Assembly (NCBI RefSeq): GCF_900105945.1
Contig: NZ_FNSO01000004.1
Span: forward strand, 5,890,001 to 5,954,000
Source: Amycolatopsis tolypomycina
GTDB taxonomy: Bacteria; Actinomycetota; Actinomycetes; Mycobacteriales; Pseudonocardiaceae
Length of the DNA: 64,000 nucleotides
Direction: 5' to 3'
The notes beneath the pieces are model-generated. The model was not told the origin of the DNA, searched no databases, and saw only the letters and a program-made list of their open reading frames with translations. Shown in pieces: positions 56,809 through 64,000 of this stretch (position 1 is the first letter of the stretch; each line of letters starts with the position of its first letter). Position numbers and translations under genes: made by a program.

Positions 56809-57297
56809 TCAGCGGGGCGCGGGGCCCGCCTGGTCGGAAAGCATCCGCAGCGCGTTCACCAGGCCGTTGACCAGTCCACGGACCAGGTCACCCTCCTTGA
56901 ACGACGCCACCATGCTCGCCACCGCCAGCTTGGCGCCGCGGTCCGGCAGCCGCAGGTGCGCCACCTTGCCCGTGACGATCTCGATCAGCCGCTCGCCCGG
57001 CGACACCGCGATCAGCACCGAGTTCGCCGGGTCCGCCGTCGTCGCGTGCAGCTTCTCCGCCGTTGCCCGGCTCTCCGGCCCCAGCTCGCCGAGGTACAGG
57101 CTGAAGTCCAGCCCGGTCTCCCGCGAGGCGAACGTCAGCGCCTCGTCGAGGCGGGCCAGTTGCCGGGTGTTGAACGGCCCGGCCGGCGCCGCCGGCTCGT
57201 ACATCTTGGCCGCGGACACCCGTCCGGTCGCCATCAGTGCCTCGCCGTAGCCCAGCTCGGACTCGTCGACGCGCTTCGTCAGCTCACCAGTTGCCAC
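56809..57297 (-). CDS. DUF5130-family protein (Rv2468c-like)
   Basis: The 162-residue protein has features of the TPM-like DUF5130 family: FNTRQLARLDEALTFASRETGLDFSLYLGELG, ATAEKLHATTADPANSVLIAVSPGERLIEIVTG and a helical C-terminus with MVASFKEGDLVRGLVNGLVNALRML. Function is unknown. GTG at 57297 follows GGGAGG. It overlaps the small membrane gene by 14 bases; the same pair occurs next to pepN in mycobacteria (Rv2468c/Rv2468A), so the association is old. Confidence 0.8.
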   Translation of the reverse strand: MATGELTKRVDESELGYGEALMATGRVSAAKMYEPAAPAGPFNTRQLARLDEALTFASRETGLDFSLYLGELGPESRATAEKLHATTADPANSVLIAVSPGERLIEIVTGKVAHLRLPDRGAKLAVASMVASFKEGDLVRGLVNGLVNALRMLSDQAGPAPR

Positions 57298-57532
57298 GAG
57301 CGCCTCCCGCCGCGGTCGGGGCGCCCTCGGGCGCAACATTCTCAGTGCCGGCGTGCCGGTGTCCCGCACCCTCGGGGTTGGCGCTCCACCACATGGCCGG
57401 GTAGTCCCAGGCCTGGCCGGACCGGTGCCGCGGGGCAGCGCCGGACCTGCGCCGGAGCGTCAGCAGCCCGGCGAGACCGTAGATGGCCAGCGGGATCACG
57501 GCGAAGACCACGATCGTCTCGACAACGTTCAC
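57284..57532 (-). CDS. Small single-span membrane protein (Rv2468A-like position)
   Basis: The 82-residue protein begins at GTG 57532 with MNVVETIVVFAVIPLAIYGLAGLLTLRRR, a single membrane segment with a basic stop-transfer sequence, followed by a hydrophilic region containing QAWDYPAMWWSANPEG. Its size, topology and place upstream of and overlapping the DUF5130 gene match a conserved actinobacterial pair. Function unknown. A much longer open frame on this strand extends upstream through the antisense of the TRVTxG gene. I do not accept that extension because it has no start signals and consists of mirror-image repeats. Confidence 0.75.
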   Translation of the reverse strand: MNVVETIVVFAVIPLAIYGLAGLLTLRRRSGAAPRHRSGQAWDYPAMWWSANPEGAGHRHAGTENVAPEGAPTAAGGARGNW

Positions 57533-57818
57533 GCCGGTGAGCGTATCGGATGACCTCGAAGACACCTCAGCCACCGCGCGCGGCGCACTCGACCGTTCGT
57601 CGTAAGCCGAGTGCCGTCCGCCGCTTGGCTCGCGGCCACTGGAACGTTGGGGCGAAGACCGTCGGGCCGAAAGGTTGCAACTCAACGTACAGGCGGCCGC
57701 ACCCGCCGCTGTCGTCTTGTCGGCGCCTTGAAATCCTCGTAGCTTTTTCACCTGTACGGGCCTTGCGCCCCGCTCCCCAGCCCCAGCAGGTAACGCACCG
57801 GTCCCAGGAGGCCTTGCC
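57533..57818 (+). promoter_or_regulatory. 286-bp divergent intergenic region upstream of the TRVTxG gene
   Basis: No gene is visible. The region separates the minus-strand small membrane gene from the repeat gene and must hold both promoters. AGGAGG at 57806-57811 lies seven bases before the ATG. A TTGCAA hexamer near 57677 may be part of a promoter, but no convincing -10 box pairs with it. Confidence 0.35.
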
Positions 57819-58190
57819 ATGAACAGCGTCCAGACGCCCGCACAGGCGATCACCGAGACCACCTCGTCACTGAGCGACATCGAATTCGTGCCCGGAACGC
57901 GTGTGACGGCGGGCACAAGGGTTACCCGGGGTACACGCGTCACTCGCGGTACACGGGTGACGGCGGGAACCCGCGTCACCATGGGCACCCGGGTGACGGC
58001 CGGCACGCGAGTCACCCGCGGGACCCGGGTCACGCGTGGCACTCGCGTCACGATGGGCACGCGTGTGACGGCCGGCACGCGAGTCACCTGCGGCACCCGC
58101 GTCACGCGAGGCACCCGTGTCACTCGCGGCACGCGCGTCACCATGGGCACCCGCGTCACCTGCCAGAGCGACTACGCGCTCGCTGCCTGA
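57819..58190 (+). CDS. TRVTxG hexapeptide-repeat protein (15 repeats), function unknown
   Basis: The 123-residue protein has a 26-residue unique head (NSVQTPAQAITETTSSLSD, then IEFVPG), 15 perfect TRVTx-G hexapeptides (residues 27-115) and the tail QSDYALAA. The x residues are A R R A M, A R R M A, C R R M C when read in fives, suggesting an ancestral 30-residue block. Codons for the fixed residues vary freely between repeats (all four Thr codons, five Arg codons), so the protein sequence, not the DNA, is conserved. V-T-x-G-T-R fits a hexapeptide beta-solenoid pattern. It is strongly basic. A strong AGGAGG supports expression. Alternatives are a multi-core peptide precursor or a nucleic-acid- or ice-binding solenoid; no modifying enzyme is adjacent. 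Confidence 0.75.
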   Translation: MNSVQTPAQAITETTSSLSDIEFVPGTRVTAGTRVTRGTRVTRGTRVTAGTRVTMGTRVTAGTRVTRGTRVTRGTRVTMGTRVTAGTRVTCGTRVTRGTRVTRGTRVTMGTRVTCQSDYALAA

Positions 58191-58245
58191 CCCCGTACTC
58201 CAGGGCCGCACGCACTACCTGAACACCGCGCGCAAGCACCCGGCT

Positions 58246-58276
58246 CGCCCCGGCCGCCGCACAGGCAGCCGGGGCG
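58246..58276. terminator. GC-rich hairpin between convergent TRVTxG and HNH genes
   Basis: CGCCCCGGC and GCCGGGGCG form an exact 9-bp stem with a 13-base loop, 55 bases after the repeat-gene stop and 34 before the HNH stop. Probable bidirectional terminator. Confidence 0.55.
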
Positions 58277-58309
58277 CCGGCTTGTCCAGGGGGCTCCACC
58301 CCCGAAGAA

Positions 58310-59017
58310 CTAGGCGGCGGAGCCCAGATACGGCCGCCAGAGCGGATCGGCCTCCTTGGAGTGCGCGAGCAGCCGCCAGTGCGGGCCGTGGGGCGCCCGC
58401 GGGACGACCCGCAGCCGCCAGCCGATCTCCGAGAGCAGCCGGTCCGCCTTGCGGTGGTTGCACTTGGCGCAGCAGGCGACGCAGTTGGTCCAGCTGTGGG
58501 GGCCACCCCGGCTGCGCGGGACGACGTGGTCGATCGTCTCGGCCCGCCCGCCGCAGTAGGCGCAGCGGTACCGGTCGCGGTGCATGAGCCCCGCGCGGGT
58601 CAGCGGCACCTGGGCCCGATACGGTACGCGGACGTACGTGCTGAGGCGGATCACCGAAGGCACCGGCAGCGAGACCTTCGCCGAGTGCAGCTCGATCCCC
58701 CCGGGGTCACCGTGCACCACTTCGGCCTTGCCGCACATCACGAGCACGACGGCGCGCCGCAGCGGCAGCGCCGTCAGCGGCTCGAAAGTGGCGTTGAGCA
58801 GGAGCACCCGGCGCCGCCCCCAGGCCGGGGCGGCCGGATCCCGGCCTCTACGCTGTCCGGGCGGGCGGGTCACTCCCCCTGGGCGGGTCCCCGGCCCGGC
58901 CGGGACTGCTCCGCCGGATGCGGAACCCCCCGGGTAGGCACGCAGGACCACCTCTGGCGCCTCGTCGGCCGTGGCTCGGCCGGAGGCGCCGCGGGGGCTG
59001 GGTTGTCGGTCTGGCAC
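58310..59017 (-). CDS. HNH endonuclease-domain protein (Rv2469c-like)
   Basis: The product of about 235 residues has a low-complexity Gly/Pro/Arg head, then RRVLLLNATFEPLTALPLRRAVVLVMCGKAEVVH, LSTYVRVPYRA and the HNH core CAYCGGRAETIDHVVPRSRGGPHSWTNCVACCAKCNHRKAD with zinc Cys pairs and catalytic His. It belongs to the conserved actinobacterial HNH family next to glbO. DNA cleavage is presumed; the biological role is unknown. GTG at 59017 has GGAGG seven bases upstream; the frame is open further upstream, so a longer product is possible. Confidence 0.82.
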   Translation of the reverse strand: MPDRQPSPRGASGRATADEAPEVVLRAYPGGSASGGAVPAGPGTRPGGVTRPPGQRRGRDPAAPAWGRRRVLLLNATFEPLTALPLRRAVVLVMCGKAEVVHGDPGGIELHSAKVSLPVPSVIRLSTYVRVPYRAQVPLTRAGLMHRDRYRCAYCGGRAETIDHVVPRSRGGPHSWTNCVACCAKCNHRKADRLLSEIGWRLRVVPRAPHGPHWRLLAHSKEADPLWRPYLGSAA

Positions 59018-59162
59018 TCGACCACCTCCAGGGGCGTAGGCATAGTCGACCACAGAACAGGCCCCCAGCGCACGTGTGTTACAAGACGTGTCACATCCGC
59101 GCGACCCAACATCCACTCGACGTTGGGCTACCCGACCCGATCGGAAGGATGAACGAACCCCC

Positions 59163-60149
59163 GTGCTCTCCCTGCTCCCCTCCGCCGACCCGCCGTGCAT
59201 CCAGGACCCCAGCACGTTCTGTTACCAGGTCTTCGATGTCACGAACAACAAGTGGCTGGCGGGTTCGGCGAATTGGCTGATCACCAAGCCGATCAAGATC
59301 CTCATGATCATCGTGATCGCGTTCTTGGTCCGGCTGCTGGTCAGACGGCTGATCAACCGCGTCACGACACTGCCGAAGACCGGCGGCAAGCTCCCGTCGA
59401 TGCTGCGTCCCCTGCGCGAGCGCGCGCCGGAGGTGCTCGGCTCCGCCATCATCGAACGGCGCCGCCAGCGCGCGAAGACCATCGGCTCGGTGCTGAAGTC
59501 GATGGCGACGTTCCTGATCTACGGCCTGGCGTTCATCCTCGTGCTGGGCGAACTGGGCATCAACCTCGGCCCGATCATCGCGTCGGCGGGCATCATCGGC
59601 GTCGCGATCGGGTTCGGCGCGCAGAACCTGGTCAAGGACTTCCTGTCCGGGATCTTCATGATGGTCGAGGACCAGTACGGCGTCGGCGACGTCGTCGACG
59701 TCGGCGAGGCGTCCGGCACGGTCGAGTCGGTCGGCCTCCGGATCACGACGCTGCGTGACGTCAAGGGCACGGTCTGGTACGTCCGCAACGGCGAGGTCCT
59801 GCGCGTCGGCAACTCGAGCCAGGGCTTCGCGGTGGCGGTCGTGGACGTGCCGCTCGGCTACACGGCCGACGTCGAGCGCGCGACGACGGTCCTCGGCGAG
59901 GCGGCTTCGGCGGCCACCGAGAGCGAAGCGCTGAAGGACAACGTCCTCGAGCCGCCGGAGATGCTGGGTGTGGAAAGCGTCACACCGGAGGGTCTCTCCC
60001 TGCGCCTGACGGTGAAGGTGCGGCCGGGCAAGCAGTGGGCGGTGCAGCGGGCGCTGCGGGCCCAGCTGCTGGCGGCCCTGGAGGAGGCCGGTTTCGACCC
60101 GCCGCTCGGCCGGCTGTTCCCGCCCGCGGCCCCGGCTCCCGGGAAGTAG
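59163..60149 (+). CDS. MscS-family mechanosensitive ion channel
   Basis: The product of about 328 residues has membrane segments at [18 protein letters not shown] (about 41-58), [21 protein letters not shown] (about 115-135) and the pore helix [43 protein letters not shown], the most conserved MscS region. A beta domain ([28 protein letters not shown]) and alpha/beta C-terminus follow. It should release solutes under osmotic downshock. GTG at 59163 has GGAAGGA upstream at long spacing. It precedes glbO by 82 bases and may be cotranscribed. Confidence 0.9.
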   Translation: MLSLLPSADPPCIQDPSTFCYQVFDVTNNKWLAGSANWLITKPIKILMIIVIAFLVRLLVRRLINRVTTLPKTGGKLPSMLRPLRERAPEVLGSAIIERRRQRAKTIGSVLKSMATFLIYGLAFILVLGELGINLGPIIASAGIIGVAIGFGAQNLVKDFLSGIFMMVEDQYGVGDVVDVGEASGTVESVGLRITTLRDVKGTVWYVRNGEVLRVGNSSQGFAVAVVDVPLGYTADVERATTVLGEAASAATESEALKDNVLEPPEMLGVESVTPEGLSLRLTVKVRPGKQWAVQRALRAQLLAALEEAGFDPPLGRLFPPAAPAPGK

Positions 60150-60231
60150 GCGCCACTACGCTGGGGAGCGGGTTCGCGACGGACCGGGACCGAACGGACC
60201 GGGCGTCGGGAACCCGCACCCCAGGGGCAAA

Positions 60232-60633
60232 ATGGAAGGCGTGTCTGCAGTGAGCGAACCGGCGAACCTGTACGAAGCGGTGGGCGGCGAACCGACGTTC
60301 CGCCGGATCGTCGGGCGGTTCTACGAAGAGGTCGCGCGCGACGAGATCCTCCGCCCGCTCTACCCCGAAGAAGACCTCGGGCCAGCCGAAGAGCGCTTCC
60401 GGCTGTTCCTCATCCAGTACTGGGGCGGCCCGCACACCTACTCCGACCAGCGCGGGCACCCGCGGCTGCGGATGCGGCACGCGCCGTTCAAGATCGGGCC
60501 GCTCGAGCGGGATGCCTGGCTTCGCTGCATCCGGATCGCCGTCGACGAAGAGAACCTGGAAGAGCCGTACCGCGGGCAGCTCTGGGCGTATCTGGAGATG
60601 GCCGCGCACAGCATGATGAACAGCTTCGTATGA
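60232..60633 (+). CDS. glbO: Group II truncated haemoglobin
   Basis: The 133-residue protein closely resembles mycobacterial Glb[37 protein letters not shown] with Tyr B10 and Tyr CD1, [31 protein letters not shown] with the proximal His, and [10 protein letters not shown] with Trp G8, then [13 protein letters not shown]. These heme-pocket residues are those of oxygen-binding group II globins. The start is ATG at 60232; GTG codons at 60241 and 60250 are alternatives. It overlaps aglA by ATGA, so globin and glucosidase are coupled, as in M. tuberculosis. Confidence 0.95.
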   Translation: MEGVSAVSEPANLYEAVGGEPTFRRIVGRFYEEVARDEILRPLYPEEDLGPAEERFRLFLIQYWGGPHTYSDQRGHPRLRMRHAPFKIGPLERDAWLRCIRIAVDEENLEEPYRGQLWAYLEMAAHSMMNSFV

Positions 60634-62180
60634 GCCGGGGAGCCTGGTGGCAGGACGCCGTCTTCTACCAGGTCTACGTACGCTCGTTCGCCGACTCGGA
60701 CGGTGACGGCGTCGGGGACCTGGAAGGCATCCACTCCCGGCTCGGTTACCTGGAGCTGCTGGGCGTCGACGCGCTGTGGCTGACGCCCTTCTACCGCTCC
60801 CCCATGGCCGACCACGGCTACGACATCGCCGACCCGCGGGACGTCGACCCCGTGTTCGGCACCCTCGGCGACTTCGACGTGCTGCTCACCGAGGCGCACA
60901 AGCGCGGCATCAAGGTGACCGTGGACGTGGTCCCCAACCACACCAGCAACCAGCACGCCTGGTTCAAGTCCGCGATGGCGGCGAAGCCGGGCAGCCCGGA
61001 GCGCGACCGCTACATCTTCCGCGACGGCGTCGGCCCGAAGGGCGAAGACCCGCCCAACAACTGGGTCAGCACGTTCGGCGGCCCGGCCTGGACGCGCGTG
61101 CCGGACGGGCAGTGGTACCTGCACCTGTTCGCGCCGCAGCAGCCGGACCTGAACTGGGCCAACCCGGAGGTCGCCGCCGACCTGGAACGCACCCTGCGGT
61201 TCTGGCTCGAACGCGGCGTCGACGGCTTCCGCATCGACGTCGCGCACGGCATGGCCAAACCGCCCGGCCTGCCGGACATGGACCCGCGCGCGAACCCGCT
61301 GGGGCCGAGCCACTACTACGACCCGCGGTGGGACCACGACGGCGTCCACGAGATCCACCAGATGATCCGCAAGGTCCTCGACGAGTTCCCGGACGCGATG
61401 GCGGTCGGCGAGATCTGGGTGACCGACGAGGAGCGGCTGGCGCGCTACCTGCGGCCCGACGAGCTGCACCTGGCGTTCAACTTCCGGCTCGTGCTCACGC
61501 ACTTCGACGCCGACGCCATGCGCACGGCCATCGAGCGGTCCCTGGCGGTCCCGGCCCGCACGGGCGCCCCGGCAACGTGGACGCTGGGCAACCACGACGT
61601 CTGGCGCCAGGTGAGCCGCTACGGCGGCGGTTCCCTCGGCGTGCGCCGCGCGCGGGCGATGGCGTTGGTGGAGCTGGCCTTGCCGGGCGCGGTGTACCTG
61701 TACAACGGCGAAGAGCTGGGGCTGGCGAACGTTCCGCTGTCACCGTCGGACATGGCCGACCCGCGGGCCAAGACCAGCGGCGCGAAGTTCGGGCGAGACG
61801 TTTCCCGGGTACCGCTGCCGTGGGAGGGCGATCTGCCACCGTTCGGGTTCTCGCGCAACCCGCGCACGTGGCTGCCGATGCCGGCTTCGTGGGCAGGATT
61901 GACGGTGGAGAAGCAGATCGAGGACGCGGACTCGACGCTGTCGCTGTACCGCGCGGCGATCGAGCTGCGGAAGACGCACCCGGCGTTCAGCGGGGACGAG
62001 CTGGAGTGGTACGGCGCACCGGCCGGGTGTTTCGCGTTCCGGCGGCGTGGGGGTGGGCTGGTTTGTGCTTTGAACACGTCGGCTTCGCCGATTGCGTTGC
62101 CGCCGGGTGACGTTTTGTTGGCGAGCAGTCCGCTGGTGGAGGGCAGGTTGCCTGCGGACTCGGCCGCCTGGCTGGTCTGA
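60630..62180 (+). CDS. aglA: Alpha-glucosidase, GH13 (AglA-like)
   Basis: The 516-residue protein has GH13 regions in order: [32 protein letters not shown] (region I), GFRIDVAHG with the nucleophile Asp (region II), AVGEIWV with the acid/base Glu (region III) and LGNHDVWRQ (region IV). This is the oligo-1,6-glucosidase/alpha-glucosidase subgroup; it hydrolyses terminal alpha-glucosidic bonds of malto- or isomalto-oligosaccharides in the cytosol. It corresponds by position to Rv2471. Confidence 0.93.
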   Translation: MSRGAWWQDAVFYQVYVRSFADSDGDGVGDLEGIHSRLGYLELLGVDALWLTPFYRSPMADHGYDIADPRDVDPVFGTLGDFDVLLTEAHKRGIKVTVDVVPNHTSNQHAWFKSAMAAKPGSPERDRYIFRDGVGPKGEDPPNNWVSTFGGPAWTRVPDGQWYLHLFAPQQPDLNWANPEVAADLERTLRFWLERGVDGFRIDVAHGMAKPPGLPDMDPRANPLGPSHYYDPRWDHDGVHEIHQMIRKVLDEFPDAMAVGEIWVTDEERLARYLRPDELHLAFNFRLVLTHFDADAMRTAIERSLAVPARTGAPATWTLGNHDVWRQVSRYGGGSLGVRRARAMALVELALPGAVYLYNGEELGLANVPLSPSDMADPRAKTSGAKFGRDVSRVPLPWEGDLPPFGFSRNPRTWLPMPASWAGLTVEKQIEDADSTLSLYRAAIELRKTHPAFSGDELEWYGAPAGCFAFRRRGGGLVCALNTSASPIALPPGDVLLASSPLVEGRLPADSAAWLV

Positions 62181-62704
62181 GGCTTTCCACAATCCGCGGT
62201 GGGTGTGGACAACTCGGGCCGGTGGCTGGTTCTTTCGGTTTTTCGTCGGTCGCTGCCGATACGCTGGAAGCGGGGGCAGCCCCCAGGGAGGGCGGGCCGC
62301 GCGCTTTTCCGGCCGGGCGCTTTTCCGGCCGGGCGCTTTTCCGGCCGGGCGCTTTTCCGGCCGGCCGGTGGGAGCTGCGTTGTCGTGAACGGGTCGTTCA
62401 TGACGTTCTTGGTCGAGTTGGTGCCGGTCGTGGGTGGCTTGCGGTCGCGGTGGGGTGAGTGGTGTCGTTGCCGGGGCTATGGGGACGGTTGTTGCGGGCT
62501 GTGATGCAGCGAAGGCGGCGTTGGGTGCGTTGAACGCACCGAAGGCCGCCTTGGGGCATCAGCTGCTGCCGCCGGCAGGATCGGGGTGCGCGGAGTTGCC
62601 GGTCGGGAGCCACACGCCGGATCAAGATCATTACGGGCGAGCCGCTCGCGGCGTGACTTTGCCGGAACCCGCCCAGGGAGGGCGGGCCCTGCGCGGCGCG
62701 GGCT
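62181..62704. repeat. 524-bp intergenic region with tandem repeats and palindromic elements
   Basis: No gene is supported. GCGCTTTTCCGGCCGG is repeated four times exactly at 62301-62364. A GTGAACGGGTCGTTCATGAC half-copy of the ATGAACGA palindrome is at about 62384-62409. At 62512-62552 a 20-bp-arm imperfect palindrome (AAGGCGGC/GCCGCCTT with GTGCGTT/AACGCAC centre) resembles the CCAATGTGGCG family in layout. The region follows aglA and precedes a convergent small gene, so it may include a terminator. Confidence 0.75.
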
Positions 62705-62953
62705 TCAGCCGGTCTGGTTGCCCGGCCCGTCGTCGAAGGCACCGCTCGCCAGCCAGGCCACCAACGCCGCGGCCTGGAGGTAGGGCGCCGCCTGGGCGGC
62801 CGCCCGGCCCGCCGCGCGCGTGCGGCCCCACCTCTCAGGTCGTTCCGCGGGCGATGGTGCCCGCTCACCCGCCGGACGGTCCGTCCGCCACGGAGCTTCT
62901 TCGGCACGCACCGAATCCAGGAACTCCGCGGTCGGGTCTTCGTCCGGGGCCAT
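62705..62953 (-). CDS. Small hypothetical protein
   Basis: An 82-residue protein with an acidic head (APDEDPTAEFLDSVRAEEAPW), an Arg/Glu-rich middle, and a hydrophobic Ala-rich helix (AAAQAAPYLQAAALVAWLASGAF) near the C-terminus that could lie on or in a membrane. The family is not recognised. It follows the 63007-63642 gene on the same strand after 53 bases, so it may be in one operon with the thioesterase. An upstream in-frame extension is possible. Coding status is likely but not certain. Confidence 0.5.
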   Translation of the reverse strand: MAPDEDPTAEFLDSVRAEEAPWRTDRPAGERAPSPAERPERWGRTRAAGRAAAQAAPYLQAAALVAWLASGAFDDGPGNQTG

Positions 62954-63006
62954 GCGACCAGCGTGCCACCGCTCGGCCGGGAGCGGTGGCCGCCGTAAGG
63001 ACTTCG

Positions 63007-63642
63007 TCAGAACAGCAGCGGCAACAGCGCGTGCCGGCGCCGCACGATCGCCCCGTACCGGGCGTCCAGGCGCAGCCACGAATCCGTCGCCGTCACGCGG
63101 ACCACGTCACCCTCCACGTCCGAATCCACGAAACCCATTCCGGACATCGCGAACAGGCAGCGCATCTGGACCTTGACCTCGACCGACTCGCCCGTCACCG
63201 TCAGCACCGCCTGGTCCATCAGGGACGCCGGGGGCGTGCCGTGCGGGCCCGCGTTGTCCCTGGCCAGCGTCACTCCGCGGTCCGCCAGCTCCGAGACCAC
63301 CCGCGCGGGCAGCTCGTCGACCAGCGGCCAGCGGCCCGACGGTGGCAGCTCGCCGTGCCAGAGCAGGTCGCGGGCCGGGCCCGGGTCCATGCGGGGGCCG
63401 CCCGCCACCGTCAAGGCCGCCAGCAGCTCGTTGCCGGACACCGTGACGTCGCCGGGTGTCACGTCGCCGGCCACCGCTCGGGTGGCCAGGCACTCGAACG
63501 GCGTGGCCGTCCAGGCCTCGACCACGCCGTCGCCGCGCTGTCGCAGGCGGACGGCCGTCTGGCCGTCCAGCCGGACCGCGCGGGCGACGAACGCGCCGAG
63601 GGTCTCCCGGTCGGCCGCGTCCGGCACGAACAACTCAGGCAT
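63007..63642 (-). CDS. Conserved actinobacterial protein of unknown function (Rv2474c-like position)
   Basis: The 211-residue soluble protein has no motif I recognise. Segments such as FVPDAADRETLGAFVARAVRLDGQTAVRLRQ, LLWHGELPPSGRWPLVDELPARVVSELADRGV and the C-terminal VTATDSWLRLDARYGAIVRRRHALLPLLF look conserved in style with mycobacterial Rv2474c, which occupies the same place beside the thioesterase gene. That match is by size and context, not by a domain. Its ATG overlaps the thioesterase stop by eight bases, so they are coupled. Confidence 0.7.
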   Translation of the reverse strand: MPELFVPDAADRETLGAFVARAVRLDGQTAVRLRQRGDGVVEAWTATPFECLATRAVAGDVTPGDVTVSGNELLAALTVAGGPRMDPGPARDLLWHGELPPSGRWPLVDELPARVVSELADRGVTLARDNAGPHGTPPASLMDQAVLTVTGESVEVKVQMRCLFAMSGMGFVDSDVEGDVVRVTATDSWLRLDARYGAIVRRRHALLPLLF

Positions 63643-64000
63643 CCGCGAACCCCTGCTTCAGAAACTCCGACTCGGCCGGGGTGAGCCTACGCGGCCGCAG
63701 CGCGACCGTGTCGTACGGCGCCAGCACCGTCTCCGCCGTGACCGCCACCGGGTCGTCCGCCGACGGCCCGCCGCGGACGCGGTAGGCCAGCGTGAAGCTC
63801 GCCGCGCGCAGCTCGGTCAGGTCAATGTCGACGCGCAGCTGCTGGCCGGACACCACGATCGGCGCCTTGTACGCCACCTCCAGCCGGACCACGACGATAC
63901 CCTTCGGCAGCTGGTCCAGCCCCGCCTTCGTCGCCCCCTCGAACAGCAGCGGGATACGTGCCTCTTCGAGCAGCGTCACCATCTTCGCGTGGTTGATGTG
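63635..64000 (-). CDS. Acyl-CoA thioesterase (hotdog fold), 5' end beyond window
   Basis: The visible 121 residues begin with HINHAKMVTLLEEARIPLLFEGA, the hotdog-fold 4HBT motif in which HINH matches the usual H-N-N/HVNN turn and the Glu on the long helix is catalytic. VVRLEVAYKAPIVVSGQQLRVDIDLTEL and FTLAYRV follow on the beta strands. The reading frame is open to the window end, so a short N-terminal piece with the catalytic Asp (normally DxxGH) is missing. It likely hydrolyses acyl-CoA and matches Rv2475c by position. Confidence 0.82.
   Translation of the reverse strand, partial: HINHAKMVTLLEEARIPLLFEGATKAGLDQLPKGIVVVRLEVAYKAPIVVSGQQLRVDIDLTELRAASFTLAYRVRGGPSADDPVAVTAETVLAPYDTVALRPRRLTPAESEFLKQGFADA

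Noticed and set aside
57284..58159. Long minus-strand open frame with repeated VTRVPx that fuses to the small membrane gene
   Set aside because: It is the mirror of the plus-strand TRVTxG repeat, lacks a ribosome binding site and unique head, and the membrane gene has a good GTG start at 57532.
57819..59017. RiPP biosynthetic cluster around the TRVTxG peptide
   Set aside because: Flanking genes are DUF5130, HNH and MscS types conserved without the peptide; no modifying enzyme, protease or exporter is adjacent, so only the precursor-like peptide remains as weak support.

Overview
The window is high-GC actinomycete chromosome, most likely Amycolatopsis or another member of the Pseudonocardiaceae. 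Supporting signs are strong GC bias at third codon positions, many GTG starts, overlapping ATGA/GTGA gene junctions, F420/LLM and multi-HAMP proteins, and a stretch (about 50.6-64 kb) whose gene set and order resemble the Mycobacterium tuberculosis Rv2464c-Rv2475c neighbourhood: nei2, rpiB, DsbA-like protein, pepN, DUF5130, small membrane protein, HNH, glbO, aglA, thioesterase. The genus is inferred from gene content; no 16S gene is present.

Layout. 0-2.2 kb: the tail of a PP2C-like phosphatase, four tandem copies of a 152-164 bp unit, two small Cys-containing proteins and a DUF2127 membrane protein. 2.2-9.4 kb: secreted GH92 glycosidase behind a LacI-type operator, an amidohydrolase, and a TetR/ABC-exporter operon with a perfect operator palindrome. 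9.6-15.3 kb: secreted subtilase, then a divergent ROK repressor/xylose isomerase pair. 15.3-22.6 kb: a long overlapping minus-strand operon resembling the ebo operon (EboA, EboB/TatD, EboC/UbiA, EboE, EboF-like phosphodiesterase) with inositol-phosphate synthase, a TIM-barrel isomerase and ThuA. 22.8-30.7 kb: MarR/MFS/aldo-keto reductase, a SAM methyltransferase, a BNR-type secreted protein, hydrolase plus HTH gene, small membrane and small soluble proteins, and a PfpI-family protein behind a SigB-like promoter. 30.8-37.2 kb: divergent SpoIIE-type phosphatase and a 1557-residue multi-HAMP hybrid kinase whose 3' end runs into a tRNA-Gly gene; tRNA-Pro follows.

37.5-44.6 kb, next to the tRNAs: a compact terpenoid gene cluster (P450 divergent from aminotransferase-GGPP synthase-UbiA-squalene/hopene cyclase-like-FAD monooxygenase). 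It looks like a diterpenoid or meroterpenoid pathway whose product I cannot assign; the cyclase lacks a full DxDD motif. 44.6-49.6 kb: hydrolase/NmrA/HxlR genes, GH27 alpha-galactosidase, and a SnoaL/LLM pair preceded by a KstR-like box. 49.7-64 kb: a Gly-rich membrane protein and the mycobacteria-like syntenic block. This block carries an internally frameshifted comB remnant and an unusual 123-residue protein built of 15 TRVTxG hexapeptides.

Several long perfect or near-perfect palindromes recur between genes. Two families are clear: one with CCAATGTGGCG/CGCCACATTGG arms and one with ATGAACGA/TCGTTCAT arms. The most novel items are the TRVTxG protein, the terpenoid cluster, the ebo-like operon and the tandemly multiplied intergenic region at the left end.
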